Assembly (NCBI RefSeq): GCF_014839805.1
Contig: NC_051121.1
Location: 5,067,116 to 5,131,115 of the forward strand
Source: Manduca sexta
Lineage: Eukaryota; Arthropoda; Insecta; Lepidoptera; Sphingidae
DNA: 64,000 nucleotides
Direction of reading: 5' to 3'
Part shown: positions 48,291 to 59,983 of the stretch, piece after piece
Layout: every line of letters begins with the position of its first letter
Position numbering within the stretch: the stretch's first letter is position 1
The notes under the pieces: model-generated
What the model was told of the DNA's origin: nothing
What the model saw: the letters and a program-made list of their open reading frames with translations, nothing else
The model's database searches: none
Position numbers and translations under genes: made by a program

Positions 48291-49384
48291 CTAAAAAAGG
48301 TGTTGCTCGAACTGGAAATCGATTTATGCAAATATGAACCTTAAGTCATTTAATGCTCCACCTATGCTCATTAGAATGTTAGGTATCATCCCTTTTTTCA
48401 TTAACATAATTAGTAAGAAGTATAAGATTAAATTTACTTAATTTAATTTCGATTACTACTAAAAACATATCAAATAGTTTTCCTATACCAAGACGCACTA
48501 ACCACTCGCGATAAAGGATGCTGACTGTCTTTCTGTAAGTCATCTAACGTTCACTTAATCTGTGCATTTTATGAGCCATTTCCTTAACCTTTACTGTTAC
48601 CTTCCGCTTAAAGTGGATTAGCAAGCGGAAGTAAGGGAATGGACATGACCAATAATTATATTATGTAGAGATTGGTCGAGCGCCTAATTTTCTAATCAAA
48701 TCAATTTCCAAGCATAACGTCATTTATTCGAAAATCGCTTTTGAGTTACTTTTCTACATAGTTTTTGGTCTCATTTATTTCAATAATCACCGTAATATTA
48801 ACTCCAAACTTCAATGCCATATGAAATAGTTAAATTATAGTCAAAATATAGTCAGAAATTTGGCTAAATAATGACTTCACAAACTTCGGTCAACTCAATA
48901 AATATAACTACGCTTTAGAGGTCAAAAGTGACGTGTGATTTATTATTTGTACTTCTGACAATAATTTGAGTAATCAATCATACCTTGAAATTACCCAGAC
49001 AGAAGTTTGAAGTTCATTTTATTTCTTAGCTATTTGCGAAGTCAAATTAACGCCTAGATCCGGGCTGTCCAAAATTGCTTAACGAAAATGGACTTTATTT
49101 CACTTCCATTAAAATAGCCCTCAAAGGCCTCCGCTTATCAGTTGACAGTCGAGTGATGGCTGTAAAATACTAAAGATAAATAAAGGAATGTTTTTTATAC
49201 TTAGTATATTCCAGTCTTTTTGACGGGTTGAAGATAGTCGCAAGTAACGTGACAGCTATTATTTTAAGGGATTAAAGGATGATAAGAAGCGTCAAGAACG
49301 TAGAGTTAGGCCCACCTAAAGCATTGGAAAAGTTAATTACAATATCAAAGTAGCAACGTATACATATAAAAAGGGTTACAGTTC

Positions 49385-49510
49385 TTCATGGTTATCGAGG
49401 TTACCCCCGTGACCATGAAAGGCTGCAAAGTCTACGAAATGTCGGGAGAAAATAACGATAAAAAAAAGCCGCGATAAAATCCGAAAAATAGTTTTATTTC
49501 AATTTCTAAC
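49385..49510 (-). mobile_element. Family C right end
   Basis: GTGACCATGAAAGGCTGCAA, ATGTCGGGAGAAAATAACG and GATAAAATCCGAAAAATAGT form the outward right end in inverted orientation to 47203-47300. Confidence 0.55.
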
Positions 49511-50080
49511 ATTCGTGTAAACATAAGAAATCATTACCTATATAGATTTTATATTTTGTATACTAATCTCAACATATAGCCTTCAATAGATCATCAAAAG
49601 TATCTTGGTATGAAGATGTTCATCATAATGTGTCTTGAATACAACTGATGATACATCAAGATAATTCGCCACATTAAACCGTCAATCAAGACCTGATGAA
49701 AAATACCCGTAAATTTTCCCGCACAATTTCCATACCACAAAAGATTCCAACCCTCAAGACGTTACAAAAAATTGTATACGAAATGTATTGAAAAGGCAAA
49801 GAAGTGGAAAGTATAAAAATTTATTCACGCTCTCTTGTAAATGCAAGTCAATCGCAATGAACTCACAAAGGCCGGGGAAAAAATCATATTGGGTGAAATC
49901 GGGGATGCGCGAGCTGCGAGCGTGATGTGTCGCGGTGGCCATTTTTTGAGATAAAATAAGAAGTCTATTAGGTGCTGTATCAGCCTATTAAAGCTATATA
50001 TTTCTCAATCCATCCATATTGAAAGGCGTGTGTGTGCATTAATTATGATTTTAGGATTACACATTCAACTGTGTGATACA

Positions 50081-50582
50081 CTAGCTTTGGCTTGTGGCTT
50101 CGATCATGTCAATGAGTTTTTTTTTCGGATATAATACCCACTATATATTTTCCCAGGACAAAAAGTAGCATATATCCTTCCTAGGTTTCAAACTATCTTC
50201 ATATTAAATTTAATTAGAATCCATTAGGTAGTTTTTGAGTTTATAGCGTTCATACAGACTGACAGATAGTTAGGAAATGCGAATGTAACGCTGTCCGTCT
50301 GTCTGCTACCCTGTCGCGGCTGAACCACTGAACCGATTTCGATGAAATTTAGTATAATATAATTTGAAACCCTGGGAAGATCATAGGTTTTTTTATTTTC
50401 CGACTTCGGAAACAAAAGGAGTTACTCTGTTTGAGGTTTATATGTTTTTGTATTTTAATGTTTGTTACTTCAGAACTCAGTTGTTTATTAACCGATTTAA
50501 TCTAATTAAAATTGCGATAAAAATATATAGCGGAATTTTTATCCCGGAAAAACTCTTTTAGGCGGGCAAAGCCTCAAGCTAG
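50081..50582. mobile_element. Two Helitron 3' halves pointing outwards
   Basis: On the left, ACTAGCTTTGGCTTGTGGCT (CTAG at 50081-50084) is a minus-strand 3' end with CCTTCCTAGGTTTCAAACTA inside. On the right, GGCGGGCAAAGCCTCAAGCTAG|T (CTAG at 50579-50582) is a plus-strand 3' end with GAAACCCTGGGAAGATCATA inside. Neither has a TC 5' end; the two halves meet near 50270. Confidence 0.6.
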
Positions 50583-51213
50583 TCAGTTATAATTTCTATT
50601 AAAAATAAATATGTTTTGATAATCGCCTGATTGAATAGGATTTTTTTAATAATATCAGAATGTATGGTCGCCCTATCCATAGCATATACCGTATGAATAC
50701 CCCATTGAGATATGACACAGTTTCGTTGTGAACATGGGAAATATATCTCGTACATCATTCGCACACAATTTCATGTTCGCTGTCTGTTTTCGATTGATTT
50801 TTGTATCATGTTTTTTGCCCTTAAATATTTTCTTAATGTGTCAGATATATGCAGATCGTTGCTGGGGGAGTTTCTTGTGCCATTTCTTTTTAATAGCGAT
50901 AGCACGTTCCGAAGCAGTGATAAATTTATGACGATCCAAAAGATTTTGAGTTTGAGTTTGAGTGGTAGTTCATGATGATTCATAAGATCTTGTGAAAGGC
51001 TACTTGAATAATGAAAATTTTCAGTTTAATTTTGAGTCCAATGAACTTTATTTATTTTTGTTCTGTAAGATCTTTAATATTAAAACTATTTTAAATTATT
51101 ATTTTCTGTCTTTATATTATTATTTTTGAAGTTTAATATTTCCTCCTATCTATTTAAATATTGTTGAACAATAAGCAGGTTATAATATTTTAAGTCTAAA
51201 ATCACTTCATATT

Positions 51214-51467
51214 GCTGGTGGTAGAGCATATGTTATATCCGCCCGGATAGCGTCCACTGTACACAAGGTGTTAAAACCCTCCATAGTGGTTCACGTAAGT
51301 GTATCGTGTTGCGGAATCAACCTGTCTATATCCGATTTGAACAGGCCGGCATAATTGTGTCGACTGTCGAAAGGTAACATCTCTCGTCAGTCGACATTCT
51401 ATTGGACCCCACTCCACTTACCATCAGGTGTAGTGGGGTCACTTTGCCGCACGTATAAAAAAACATA
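51214..51467 (+). repeat. Family B repeat, near full length
   Basis: GCTGGTGGTAGAGCATATGT head, CAGTCGACATTCTATTGGAC, and GGGTCACTTTGCCGCACGTA followed by poly-A. Confidence 0.8.
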
Positions 51468-51700
51468 TTTTGAAATATACTCAGTTTCTATCCCTTTTGA
51501 TTACGTGGCGCAATACAGATACCTTTTAAAACATAAAAAAAATAGTTTTATTGAAAGTACTCCCAAAACGCATCAAACTTGTGACATTAATTTGAAACCT
51601 CTCCAAACAATAAAGTATTTTCTTAAACGCATACGTGTAATCCCATCGAGGTTTGACCTTCGCCGATAACATTTCAAATACAGCTAAGTAATCAAATTAC

Positions 51701-51842
51701 TGGAGGTGGACGGACGACCTGGTCAACGTGGCGGGACGAAGCTGGATGAGGACTGCCCTGGACAGAACAACCTGGCGTGCATTACAAGAGGCCTACACTC
51801 AGCAAGGTGAATGTATAGGCTGAAAAAGAAGAAGAACAAGAA
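51701..51842 (+). pseudogene. LINE (RTE-like) ORF C-terminus and tail
   Basis: TGG at 51701 opens 40 codons to TGA at 51821-51823: WRWTDDLVNVAGRSWMRTAL, then DRTTWRALQEAYTQQGE. The W-DD-V-AG--WM--A-DR--W--L-EAY-QQ pattern is the well-known C-terminal end of RTE/BovB-type LINE polyproteins. A short AAG-rich tail follows. The rest of the LINE (endonuclease, RT) is not present. Confidence 0.8.
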
Positions 51843-51864
51843 TCAAATCACTTTCTTTACCCCA

Positions 51865-52073
51865 CCTTACCACATGATAAATGGAGTGAGGTTCAGATAG
51901 AGTGTCGATTGACGAAAGATGATTAATCCTCGCCAGTTGACATAAATACGCCGGCCGGTCTGAAGCCGTATATATACACTATACAGGCTGATTCCGGAAT
52001 GCGATACACTTCGGCCATATAGCGGAATTTACGGTGGTTGCTTTCCGGGCGCATACAAATATTCTACCACCGC
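51865..52073 (-). repeat. Family B repeat
   Basis: CACATGATAAATGGAGTGAG on the left and CCGGGCGCATACAAATATTC on the right; decayed copy in reverse orientation. Confidence 0.7.
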
Positions 52074-52872
52074 AATAATTTTTTGTATATATTTTTTTCG
52101 GGGGGTGTTGCCCGTAGTTTTTTTTAAGAAAGAAATAAAAAAAAGACTATAATTATTAATGATCAATAATCAAGATTTAATTAATCTTACAGAAAATAAG
52201 AAAAACAAATATTATTATAACGGAATAGGCCTTGTATTTTATTTCAATTATTTTCACGTTACCTACCATTCGCTATTTCTATCCCGGATCTATCTCGGGA
52301 AGATGGCCGTAGAATCAAAGGAGAAATTCTCAATTTGTATATCCACTATTTTATCACTATTTTCCTTCTAAATGTGGATAGGTAGATTTTCCGTACTTTT
52401 TGTTTGTCATTTTTTTGCCTACGTTGGAACAAAATATCGTTTTTATGTATGGAAAGAAGAGAATTAAGTAATAAATTAGTCCAATCTAGTCAGTGGAAAT
52501 GTAATTTTCTTGGTTTAACCTTATATAAATTATGGGTAAATAAAGCCCGTCTATAATTTTGTATAATTTTATAAGAATTTGAAACGTGAAAATTTCAACA
52601 GTGCTTTTCCCCGTAATAAAAATTCATTGATGCATTTTTGAACCTGAGGAGCAAAAGAATGGTTATGTCGGACTCACCGGCTTTCCGACTCAAATATCAT
52701 CTAAATGCCTTCTGGCTCAGGTCCGTACAAATTTTATACCGTCATACGGACTAAAACTTGCAGTGGCTTGCTTCCTCGCACCTGAGACGGTTCCTAGGGG
52801 TCGAGAATTAATTTCAACAGTACTACTAAGAATTGTACAGCTACGTTTCAATGCAATAACAAATATAGCATC

Positions 52873-53067
52873 GCGAATGTTAGACATTAAAATTAAACTA
52901 TTTTACGGATTTTATCGCGATTTAATATTTTACTCTTCTCCCGACGTTTCGAACTTCGACTTCGACTTTGCAGCCTTCATGGTCACGGGGGGGACTGAGG
53001 TGTTGTTCATCCGCAAAAACAGAGTTGCGGTTGAAAATACGATAAAATCTGTAAAATAGTTTAATTT
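52873..53067. mobile_element. Family C element with 12-bp flanking repeat
   Basis: Inverted ends ATTAAAATTAAACTATTTTA (52886-) and TAAAATAGTTTAATTT (-53067). Interior CTCCCGACGTTTCGAACTTC and TTCATGGTCACGGGGGGGAC. AAATATAGCATC flanks it at 52861-52872 and 53068-53079. Confidence 0.72.
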
Positions 53068-54794
53068 AAATATAGCATCAGTCATATAAGTCCAGAAATT
53101 ACCTCATATAAGCATACACATCACAACTTTAACTCTTCATGACATTTGTACTAAAGCTAAATAAAGCTGTGACAAGAACATGATGCGCTCTACACGACAT
53201 AACTTTTACAACTCGCCCGCTTTGAGACCAAGTTCGTAAATGTAAGCTGACGGCCAATAAAGTTAGTTGGGCTCAGGTTCGCAAAGTGTACTGCATTGTG
53301 GCACTGTATTTTCGACTTTATGTCGTTATTGGGGTAAAAAATGGCACTTTCGTACATGTTCTTTTTACATTTATCGTTCATCATCATTCATACTTTTGTA
53401 ACCCTAATCTAAATAAATGACAATCAGTTGCCAATTTGAAAACAGCTTGATCTGATTTACTGATTCCTTTTTTGTATTCCTGATTATGGAGATAAGGCTT
53501 GTATCAGTAGCCTATATAGATATATTTTCATTTTCCGGAACGTAGACTGAGCGTCAAATTTCGTATATATTTCGGATAATTAATATTTAAAATTAACAAT
53601 CACAAATTTTTACTTGTTGATTTAATAATAGATTTAATACCGACTATGTTCCAAAAAGATTTTCATTCCAAAAATACATTCATTGATCCGAAACCTCAGC
53701 GATACGTAAATTATGAAATTCATCTAAATTGTTTAATGTAGATGAATTTTATAGAATATTATTAGATGTTTATCTACATAGGAAATAAATAAAATGTTCT
53801 AATAAACACTCTTGGATCGAAATAAACAAATGTTAATTATATCAACAGCTCAAGTAACAGATTTTTGCAATTAAATCTCCGAGCACCGTTTTCAATTAGT
53901 AACTCGAAGAGCCCAGGCCGTACTCGATAATTTCGCTTTCAATTTCTTAACCTAAAGACGTAGAGCCATGAACAATTATTTTTTTCCATTTGCATACATT
54001 TTCTAGTAATTATTGTGACTATAAATAATTAATTGATCAGTTGTATCATGTTACAGCCATTGTTTATCTGTTTATCTTGACTGCACGTATTAAACAAAAA
54101 AACGATTAGATAATTTATTTGTATTATATACTGCAACTTTTTTCATGTGGAAAATTCTCTTGGAACCACGACGCACTTATGCAAGGTAAACGGATTATGT
54201 TAGATTTTTACTGACTAAGAACCACGTTGTTGTTTTCATCATTTTAAAGTTTATACCCCTGAAATGCGTTTCAAGAGAACAACACTAGAGTTTCTCGCCC
54301 GTTCTTCTCCTGGAAACTGTGTTCTCAATGGGTGGTAAAGATATCATTGGCGAAATTTGAATAATGTTTGACATTTTATGGATTCAAATAAATTATTTCA
54401 TATAATTTCAATGTTCTTTATCGGGATAATAATCACAGCAAAGTCTAGTACATTCAATTCTTAAACACAAATTCGCATTACTGCGCAAATGAAAACGATT
54501 TTATGTAACTACGTAATATAATAAAAATATATGAAAGTAGACATTATTACAAAATATGTAAATAATACTATTATCAGAATAGCATAGCCTATCACACCTA
54601 AAATAGGCTTTGAATGGCGTCATAAAAGCAAATGGCGATACGCGAATTGAATTTTAACTACACCAATAAAATCAATGCGGATATATCCACTCTGTTTATA
54701 TTTAGTATGGCTTGTACTGTCGACGATTGGCGTTCATATAGATAGGTGACGTAACTAGACTATGAACTAGTGTAGGTATGTCCCTCGTGCAGTA

Positions 54795-55616
54795 CACGAT
54801 AGCCTAGTTGGGAATGGAGCGTCGAGACGAATGTCCGGATCAAAACCGAAGATACACACCACTAGCTTCGAAATTAAGCTTGTATAGTTTATCAAGACAT
54901 TCCTGAGTATAGGAAAAAAAGTCCTGCAATTATTACGTACTCACAATAAATTATAATTAATCACATTCACCACCACATGTTATAACATAAGATGTTGTTA
55001 TGTTTTGCCACTTCTTATTATGTTTTATCCTTTTTTGTCTGTTTTAAGTTTCTACTTATATATCTAAATAATATTTATAAAAAAATTTTTTACCGCTGTA
55101 CCAATATATATATTTGCATGCTGTGGTCTCCTATAATTGAAAAGGCACGTCACATTGTTAATTGTAAAAATGCTACGACATTGTTATTATCATATGCCGT
55201 GTATCCTTCGTTGGAGGTCCTTAAATAAATAAATATATCAATTATCCTTCACTTTTTTATTTGGATTACCAACAAATGTCACTTGAAAAACATTTACAAA
55301 AAGAAATGTATGTGTAGGTATTACAAAATAATTTACTTACATTTTTCTAATAAATATAGTCTTCGCTAGAATATAATTAAGTAAGACCTATTTTATATTA
55401 ATATAAGGTTTCACTTATTTATAGTTTAACTTGAAGGAAAACATCGTGAGGAAACCTGCATCCTGATAATTCATCATAAGAATTTCAAAGGTATGTGAAG
55501 TCTGCTTGACAAGGCTAGCGGGTGGACGAAAGCCTAAATCGTTCGGTAGTGGAGAAAGATCGTGCTCAGTAATGGGCAGTATATAATATAATACAGGACT
55601 GGTTTATTATATTATA
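54795..55616 (+). mobile_element. SINE-A split into two pieces
   Basis: The head (54795-54880: ACGATAGCCTAGTTGGGAAT, GACGAATGTCCGGATCAAAA) and the 3' half (55432-55616: AAGGAAAACATCGTGAGGAA through GGCAGTATATAATATAATAC) lie in the same order and orientation. They are separated by about 550 bp of AT-rich sequence that I cannot classify. Confidence 0.5.
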
Positions 55617-55690
55617 TCCCTTATATGTGAGGGTTCATCTGGATAGATACCACTGCAATGTTTATCTCTAAGCAGCAGAGTGCGTACATT
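55611..55690 (+). mobile_element. Family D 5' fragment
   Basis: TATATGTGAGGGTTCATCTG and GATACCACTGCAATGTTTAT match the 5' part of the copy at 62283-62588. Confidence 0.5.
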
Positions 55691-55696
55691 ATAATT

Positions 55697-55939
55697 TTTT
55701 TGCGTGCACGACAAAGTCACCGCACTGCACCTGATGGTAAGTGGAGTGGTGTCCAATAAATTATCAACTAATGAGATGATTACCCCTCGGCAGTCGACAT
55801 AATTATGCTGGCCTGTTGGAACCGGCTATACGCAGGCTGAACCCAGTACGCGACACATTTACGTGGGCTACTATGGGGGTTTTAACACCTTGTGTATTGT
55901 GGCCGCTGTCCGGGCGGATATAAAATATATCCTACCATT
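55697..55939 (-). repeat. Family B repeat, full length
   Basis: TTTTTTTGCGTGCACGACAA at the left and GGCGGATATAAAATATATCC at the right, with the full body between. Confidence 0.8.
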
Positions 55940-56649
55940 AGCGTATCGAAATTCGAACGTAGTGCAGTTCTACGTAATGCTATGCAATTTAGAGTTCTAT
56001 ATGATAGATCTATAGTTTATTATCTGGTGTGCTGCTTACCATCAGACGATCGGTTATTTCGTCGTGTTAATCAATTGCATAAAAAAATTATTAACATTTA
56101 TCTCACCATGTGCGATTTTGTGTACATTATAAAATATATAGCAAACGAATTTATAGTATTTTTTTTACCAAGGCGACATCTATAGATCGAGTGCTAGACG
56201 AATATTATGTATGACTTCGGATACAATTATCAATATCCGTCTATTTAAGATCAACTAACATTACATTTGACAGCTTTATGATAAACATGTAAAGGCCACA
56301 TTCTAAACAACCACGCAATGAAAAAAAATAATCAAATAATTTCCGAGACTTTTGTGTCTTTCTAGGCGACTGTTTCAATTTAATTAGAACGTGAAGTTCG
56401 TCTCTAGAGAACGAGACGACAATTATCTTGTCTTCAATTATTTCGAGTGTCACATCCATTCTTTATTCTAACTTCGTGGTATTCGTCGTATAATGCTATA
56501 AATCTATCAAATCTATTTTAGGGCCGGTGCATATATGACGGAGCGCAGCGCATAGATTTTTTTACTGTCAAACTATTATCGACACTGTCTTAATTGAAAT
56601 AATATTCAAAATCTATTAACACCATACTAAAATAGCATTGCATTGTTGA

Positions 56650-56859
56650 TGACGCTGGCCTAGTGCGAATTGGTAGACTTCACACAACTTCAAAATTCCT
56701 ATTAAGAGCTTCTCATGTATCACCGTAAAAAAACAAGCGATAATTCACAAAGAATACACACATCATTTTAGATAAGCAGAGGTGTGTGTCTTTGGGATTT
56801 GAACTTGCGGACATTCGCCTCGGCAGTCCGTTCTACACCCAACTAGGCTATCACCGCTA
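56650..56859 (-). mobile_element. SINE-A, 3'-truncated
   Basis: CCCAACTAGGCTATCACCGC on the right marks the head. On the left the element stops at GACGCTGGCCTAGTGCGAAT, lacking the 3' tail. Confidence 0.7.
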
Positions 56860-57167
56860 ATGACCTGAATATAAGATACAATCTCCATCGGCAATTAGTA
56901 ACTTATATGTCGGCTGAAAATGACACGTTTCTGTACTAACAAAGCAACACTCAACCGAATAACGAGCGATATGACAAACAATAATTATTATCAGCTCAAT
57001 TAGTTACTGCCTTTTAAATGACATGAGTCGCTTCGATTTTGCGGAAACAATAGATTGTGCTCTCCATTTATTTCATTCCGAACATGTTCGTTGTATCGAA
57101 GTTCAATTAATAATAATTATGTTTAATGGAATATTTTTTTATGAAAATCGTAACAGTATGATATACT

Positions 57168-57225
57168 ATCGTCATCATCAGCCTATTGCAGTCCACTGTT
57201 GGCCATAGGCCTCTTTCAAGGTATA
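57168..57225 (+). mobile_element. Short LINE 3' scrap
   Basis: CGTCATCATCAGCCTATTGC followed by AGTCCACTGTTGGCCATAGG is a sequence common at LINE ends in Lepidoptera. It is also translated in a chance ORF (57023-57208). Confidence 0.5.
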
Positions 57226-57766
57226 TTATGATATACTAATATATTATGCTGTATTGCGAATAAAAGGATCTTAAAAAAAATACCGTCTCTTTTTTATTCG
57301 AGGCCTTTATACAAGATGATTTCATGATGATAACTATAACCACATACTTCGTCTTTACCACTGCTAACATTGTGCCAAATATAATTGATCAATAACGAAT
57401 ATCTTCAGTAAAAGTCCCAATTTACTTTTCTTATTTTTGTAATTTGGATACTTAATGTTCGGATATCTCTACATAGTTTTAAAACATTTTACATTATCTG
57501 ACCCGATCCATACATACCATAATACAAACATGTTCATTTATAAGCAAACAATAGGAATCATCCATCGTAATGTTCAAATAACTTAATATCCCTCCAACTT
57601 TAGAACAGTGTTATGAATTATAACTTAACTTTACACATAATAAGCGTTTAAGTTCCCGAATAACTTAGCAATCGGTTATTGAAACTAAATTTCAAACTAT
57701 CCAACTCTCTCTTACGTGAGAGCGTTTAATCAGCGGAATGGCTGAATACTCAATGCGTGTAATAAT

Positions 57767-58097
57767 ATAATAATAATAATAATATCAGCCCTGTATTATA
57801 TACTTGCCCACTGCTGAGCACGGGTCTCCTCTAATACTGAGAGGGATTAGGCCTTAGTCCACCACGCTGGCCTAGTGCGGATTGGTAGTTTTCACACACC
57901 TTAGAAATTCCTACACAGAACTTCTCAGATGTGCAGGTTTCCTCACGATGTTTTCCTTCACCGTTAAAGCGAACGATAAATTCACAAAGAATACACACAT
58001 GATCATAGAAAAGTCAGAGGTGTGTGCCCTTGGGATTTGAACCTGCGGACATTCGTCTTGGCAGTCCGTTCCACACCCAACTAGGCTATCGACGCTT
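57767..58097 (-). mobile_element. SINE-A, full length, with 15-bp target duplication
   Basis: Full body in minus orientation, with an AT-rich tail toward 57767 and the head CAACTAGGCTATCGACGC. AATGCGTGTAATAAT is present at 57752-57766 and at 58100-58114, a perfect 15-bp target duplication, so this is one of the younger copies. Confidence 0.9.
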
Positions 58098-58164
58098 TTA
58101 ATGCGTGTAATAATTTAATAGGAATGTGATAATAATCCGTGAATTACTAATTTTAATTTTCGGT

Positions 58165-58345
58165 TTCGAATTCCAGTTTGGGCAAAGTAATGGGTTTTTC
58201 TGCTCAGTATACTACGAAGTCTGTAATTTGTACCCGATAAGGCTATAGGTTCTCCCTGTCACATCATGGGATGGAAAATGCATGTCCTGGTTGCACTTAT
58301 ACCTACGCCCTGGGGATACAAGCGTGATGTGTGTTTGTTTTAAAC
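58165..58345 (+). mobile_element. Family E SINE, 5'-truncated
   Basis: GTTTGGGCAAAGTAATGGGT and CCTGTCACATCATGGGATGG correspond to the non-tRNA part of family E. The tRNA-like head is missing. Confidence 0.5.
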
Positions 58346-59544
58346 TTTACTGCCAAATTACTTTCCTTGATGTAGTCTATATGGACTTTAGACTGTTTCC
58401 ATTCCCAGTACGAACAATCTTTTAGTAGTTTATTGTAACATCATCCATATACGAGGTCAGGCGAGTGGCCGTAAAATCTGATTCTGAGGTATGTTATCCC
58501 ATATTAGAGTGGGATAGGAGAATAGGTGTGAAAAATATCACTTTCTAGAACATATTACTATACAAATAAAACTAGTTCTAAGTCATATACTAATTTAGAA
58601 CTTTGATACCGAATGTTCTTTGCAATCAGCTGTTTAGTCAAATTTGAATGTCAAAAGAACATAAATAATAAGGAACGTTTGCTATTCCACTTAAGGCTAC
58701 AAAAAAAATTGTAAAAGAAGTTCACTCAACTCTTAAACTGTATTTTTTATAACCAACATCTGCTAAGGTATGACTGAGACATTAAGCTTCTGCGATAACT
58801 GCCGTTGGACGATTTTAAATTACAAAGAATCCATTATTACGTGATCTGGGTTCCAACTTTTTATATTGCTAAAGAGGCATCAATATATATGTACTATGTA
58901 CTAGATTTGCCGTTTCGAACATTCACTGTGTTCAACTGAATTGAACTGCAATCCATTCAAACTGACTTTAGTATGGTCAATATTAGTACCTTGTTGTTGT
59001 GTACGGAGTGGCGCTCATGATATAAAAACTTGAGTCTAAGTGTAAACCTGGATTTGAATAAATAATATTAAAGTCAAATAAGTCAAATTATTTGTTGTTT
59101 AAGTGAATAAATAGATTATAACAGTGATGTTATGGTTGCCATTTTAATTAAGATTTTGAAGAAATAGTTTATATGGACGTTCGTGTCTACAGAATGTACG
59201 TCAATGTAAAGAGGTGAATACTACCAACTCTCTTATTACGCTGTAATAATTTATTTCGTGTTTTTGGGTTGATAAATTTGTGTCTCGGCGCGTCATCTTT
59301 TTAATTAAGTTTAGCAACTCGAAGATTTTAAACATTTCATTTGTCCTTTTTGAGATGTTGATGACAACGTGTTTAATCTTGATTATAATTAATTCAAATG
59401 GCTTTATTGTCAAGTCGCTTTGTTGACGTGTAAACTCAAATTTATCTAAAACCTAGACTAGACTCCTTTTTGGGCCTCTTTATTAAAATACTTTTACTGG
59501 AATTAGAACAGTCAAAAAGTGTTTATATCAAACTTATGTTGCTA

Positions 59545-59745
59545 ATAGCTTTTGCTCGCGGTTTCGCCTGCGTCAACGAGTTTTGTGGGATAAGAGTCCG
59601 GCTATATATTTGCGCGGGATAGAAAATAGCCTATAACCTTCCCAGGCTCTTAAACCATACCAAATTTCATAATAATCCGATCAGTAAATTTTGAGAAAAT
59701 CGATAACATACAGACAGACAAAAAAAGAGACTTTGTTTCATAATA
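59545..59745 (-). mobile_element. Helitron 3' remnant next to exon 1
   Basis: AATAGCTTTTGCTCGCGGTT, CCTTCCCAGGCTCTTAAACC and CAGACAGACAAAAAAAGAG follow the order of the Helitron 3' half in minus orientation. The terminal CTAG is mutated. It is in intron 1, about 45 bases from the exon 1 donor. Confidence 0.55.
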
Positions 59746-59788
59746 TGTATAAAAGTAATAGTAATTATAACATATAAAGATTACTTAC

Positions 59789-59983
59789 CGATGGAGCAGT
59801 CAGGAGTTGCAAAGCCTCACTCATATGCTTAAGAGTGAGGGTATTTCGCTCTCCATCTTCTTCTTCTGGACCGGTAAGGTGAACAGAAGAAGTCCTCGAA
59901 CGAAACTCTGGTTTCTTTGGAGCCGACGAACCGCCATTTGCAAATTGGTGTTGTGAAGACGCACGACGGAATGGACACGTCAT
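59789..59983 (-). CDS. Gyc-alpha-99B: Soluble guanylate cyclase alpha subunit, coding exon 1
   Basis: First coding exon, 65 codons, residues 1-65. It starts at ATG 59983-59981 in the context AAAAATG and ends with LLTAPS before the donor TCG|GTAAGT (phase 0). The segment is polar and basic-to-acidic (TCPFRRASS near the start, PEEEDGERN around 39-47), as expected for the poorly structured N-terminus of an insect sGC alpha chain. sGC is a cytosolic alpha/beta heterodimer that makes cGMP from GTP when NO binds the beta haem. The identification rests on all seven exons reading as one alpha-type chain. Intron 1 follows (24.6 kb). A Helitron 3' remnant lies about 45 bases past the donor. Confidence 0.95.

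Larger units (their letters stand above)
35222..59788 (-). other. sGC alpha intron 1
   Basis: A 24.6-kb first coding intron. Its first 5-6 kb in the window (35222-41100) is poor in recognisable repeats: AT-rich single-copy-looking sequence with a few unrecognised ORFs (36459-36806 minus, 39449-39667 minus). From 41 kb on it holds many SINE, LINE, MITE and Helitron pieces. Nothing could be assigned in 43360-44200, 45760-46755, 48300-49380, 52080-52850, 53080-54790, 55940-56640, 56860-57160 and 58350-59540. Confidence 0.85.
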
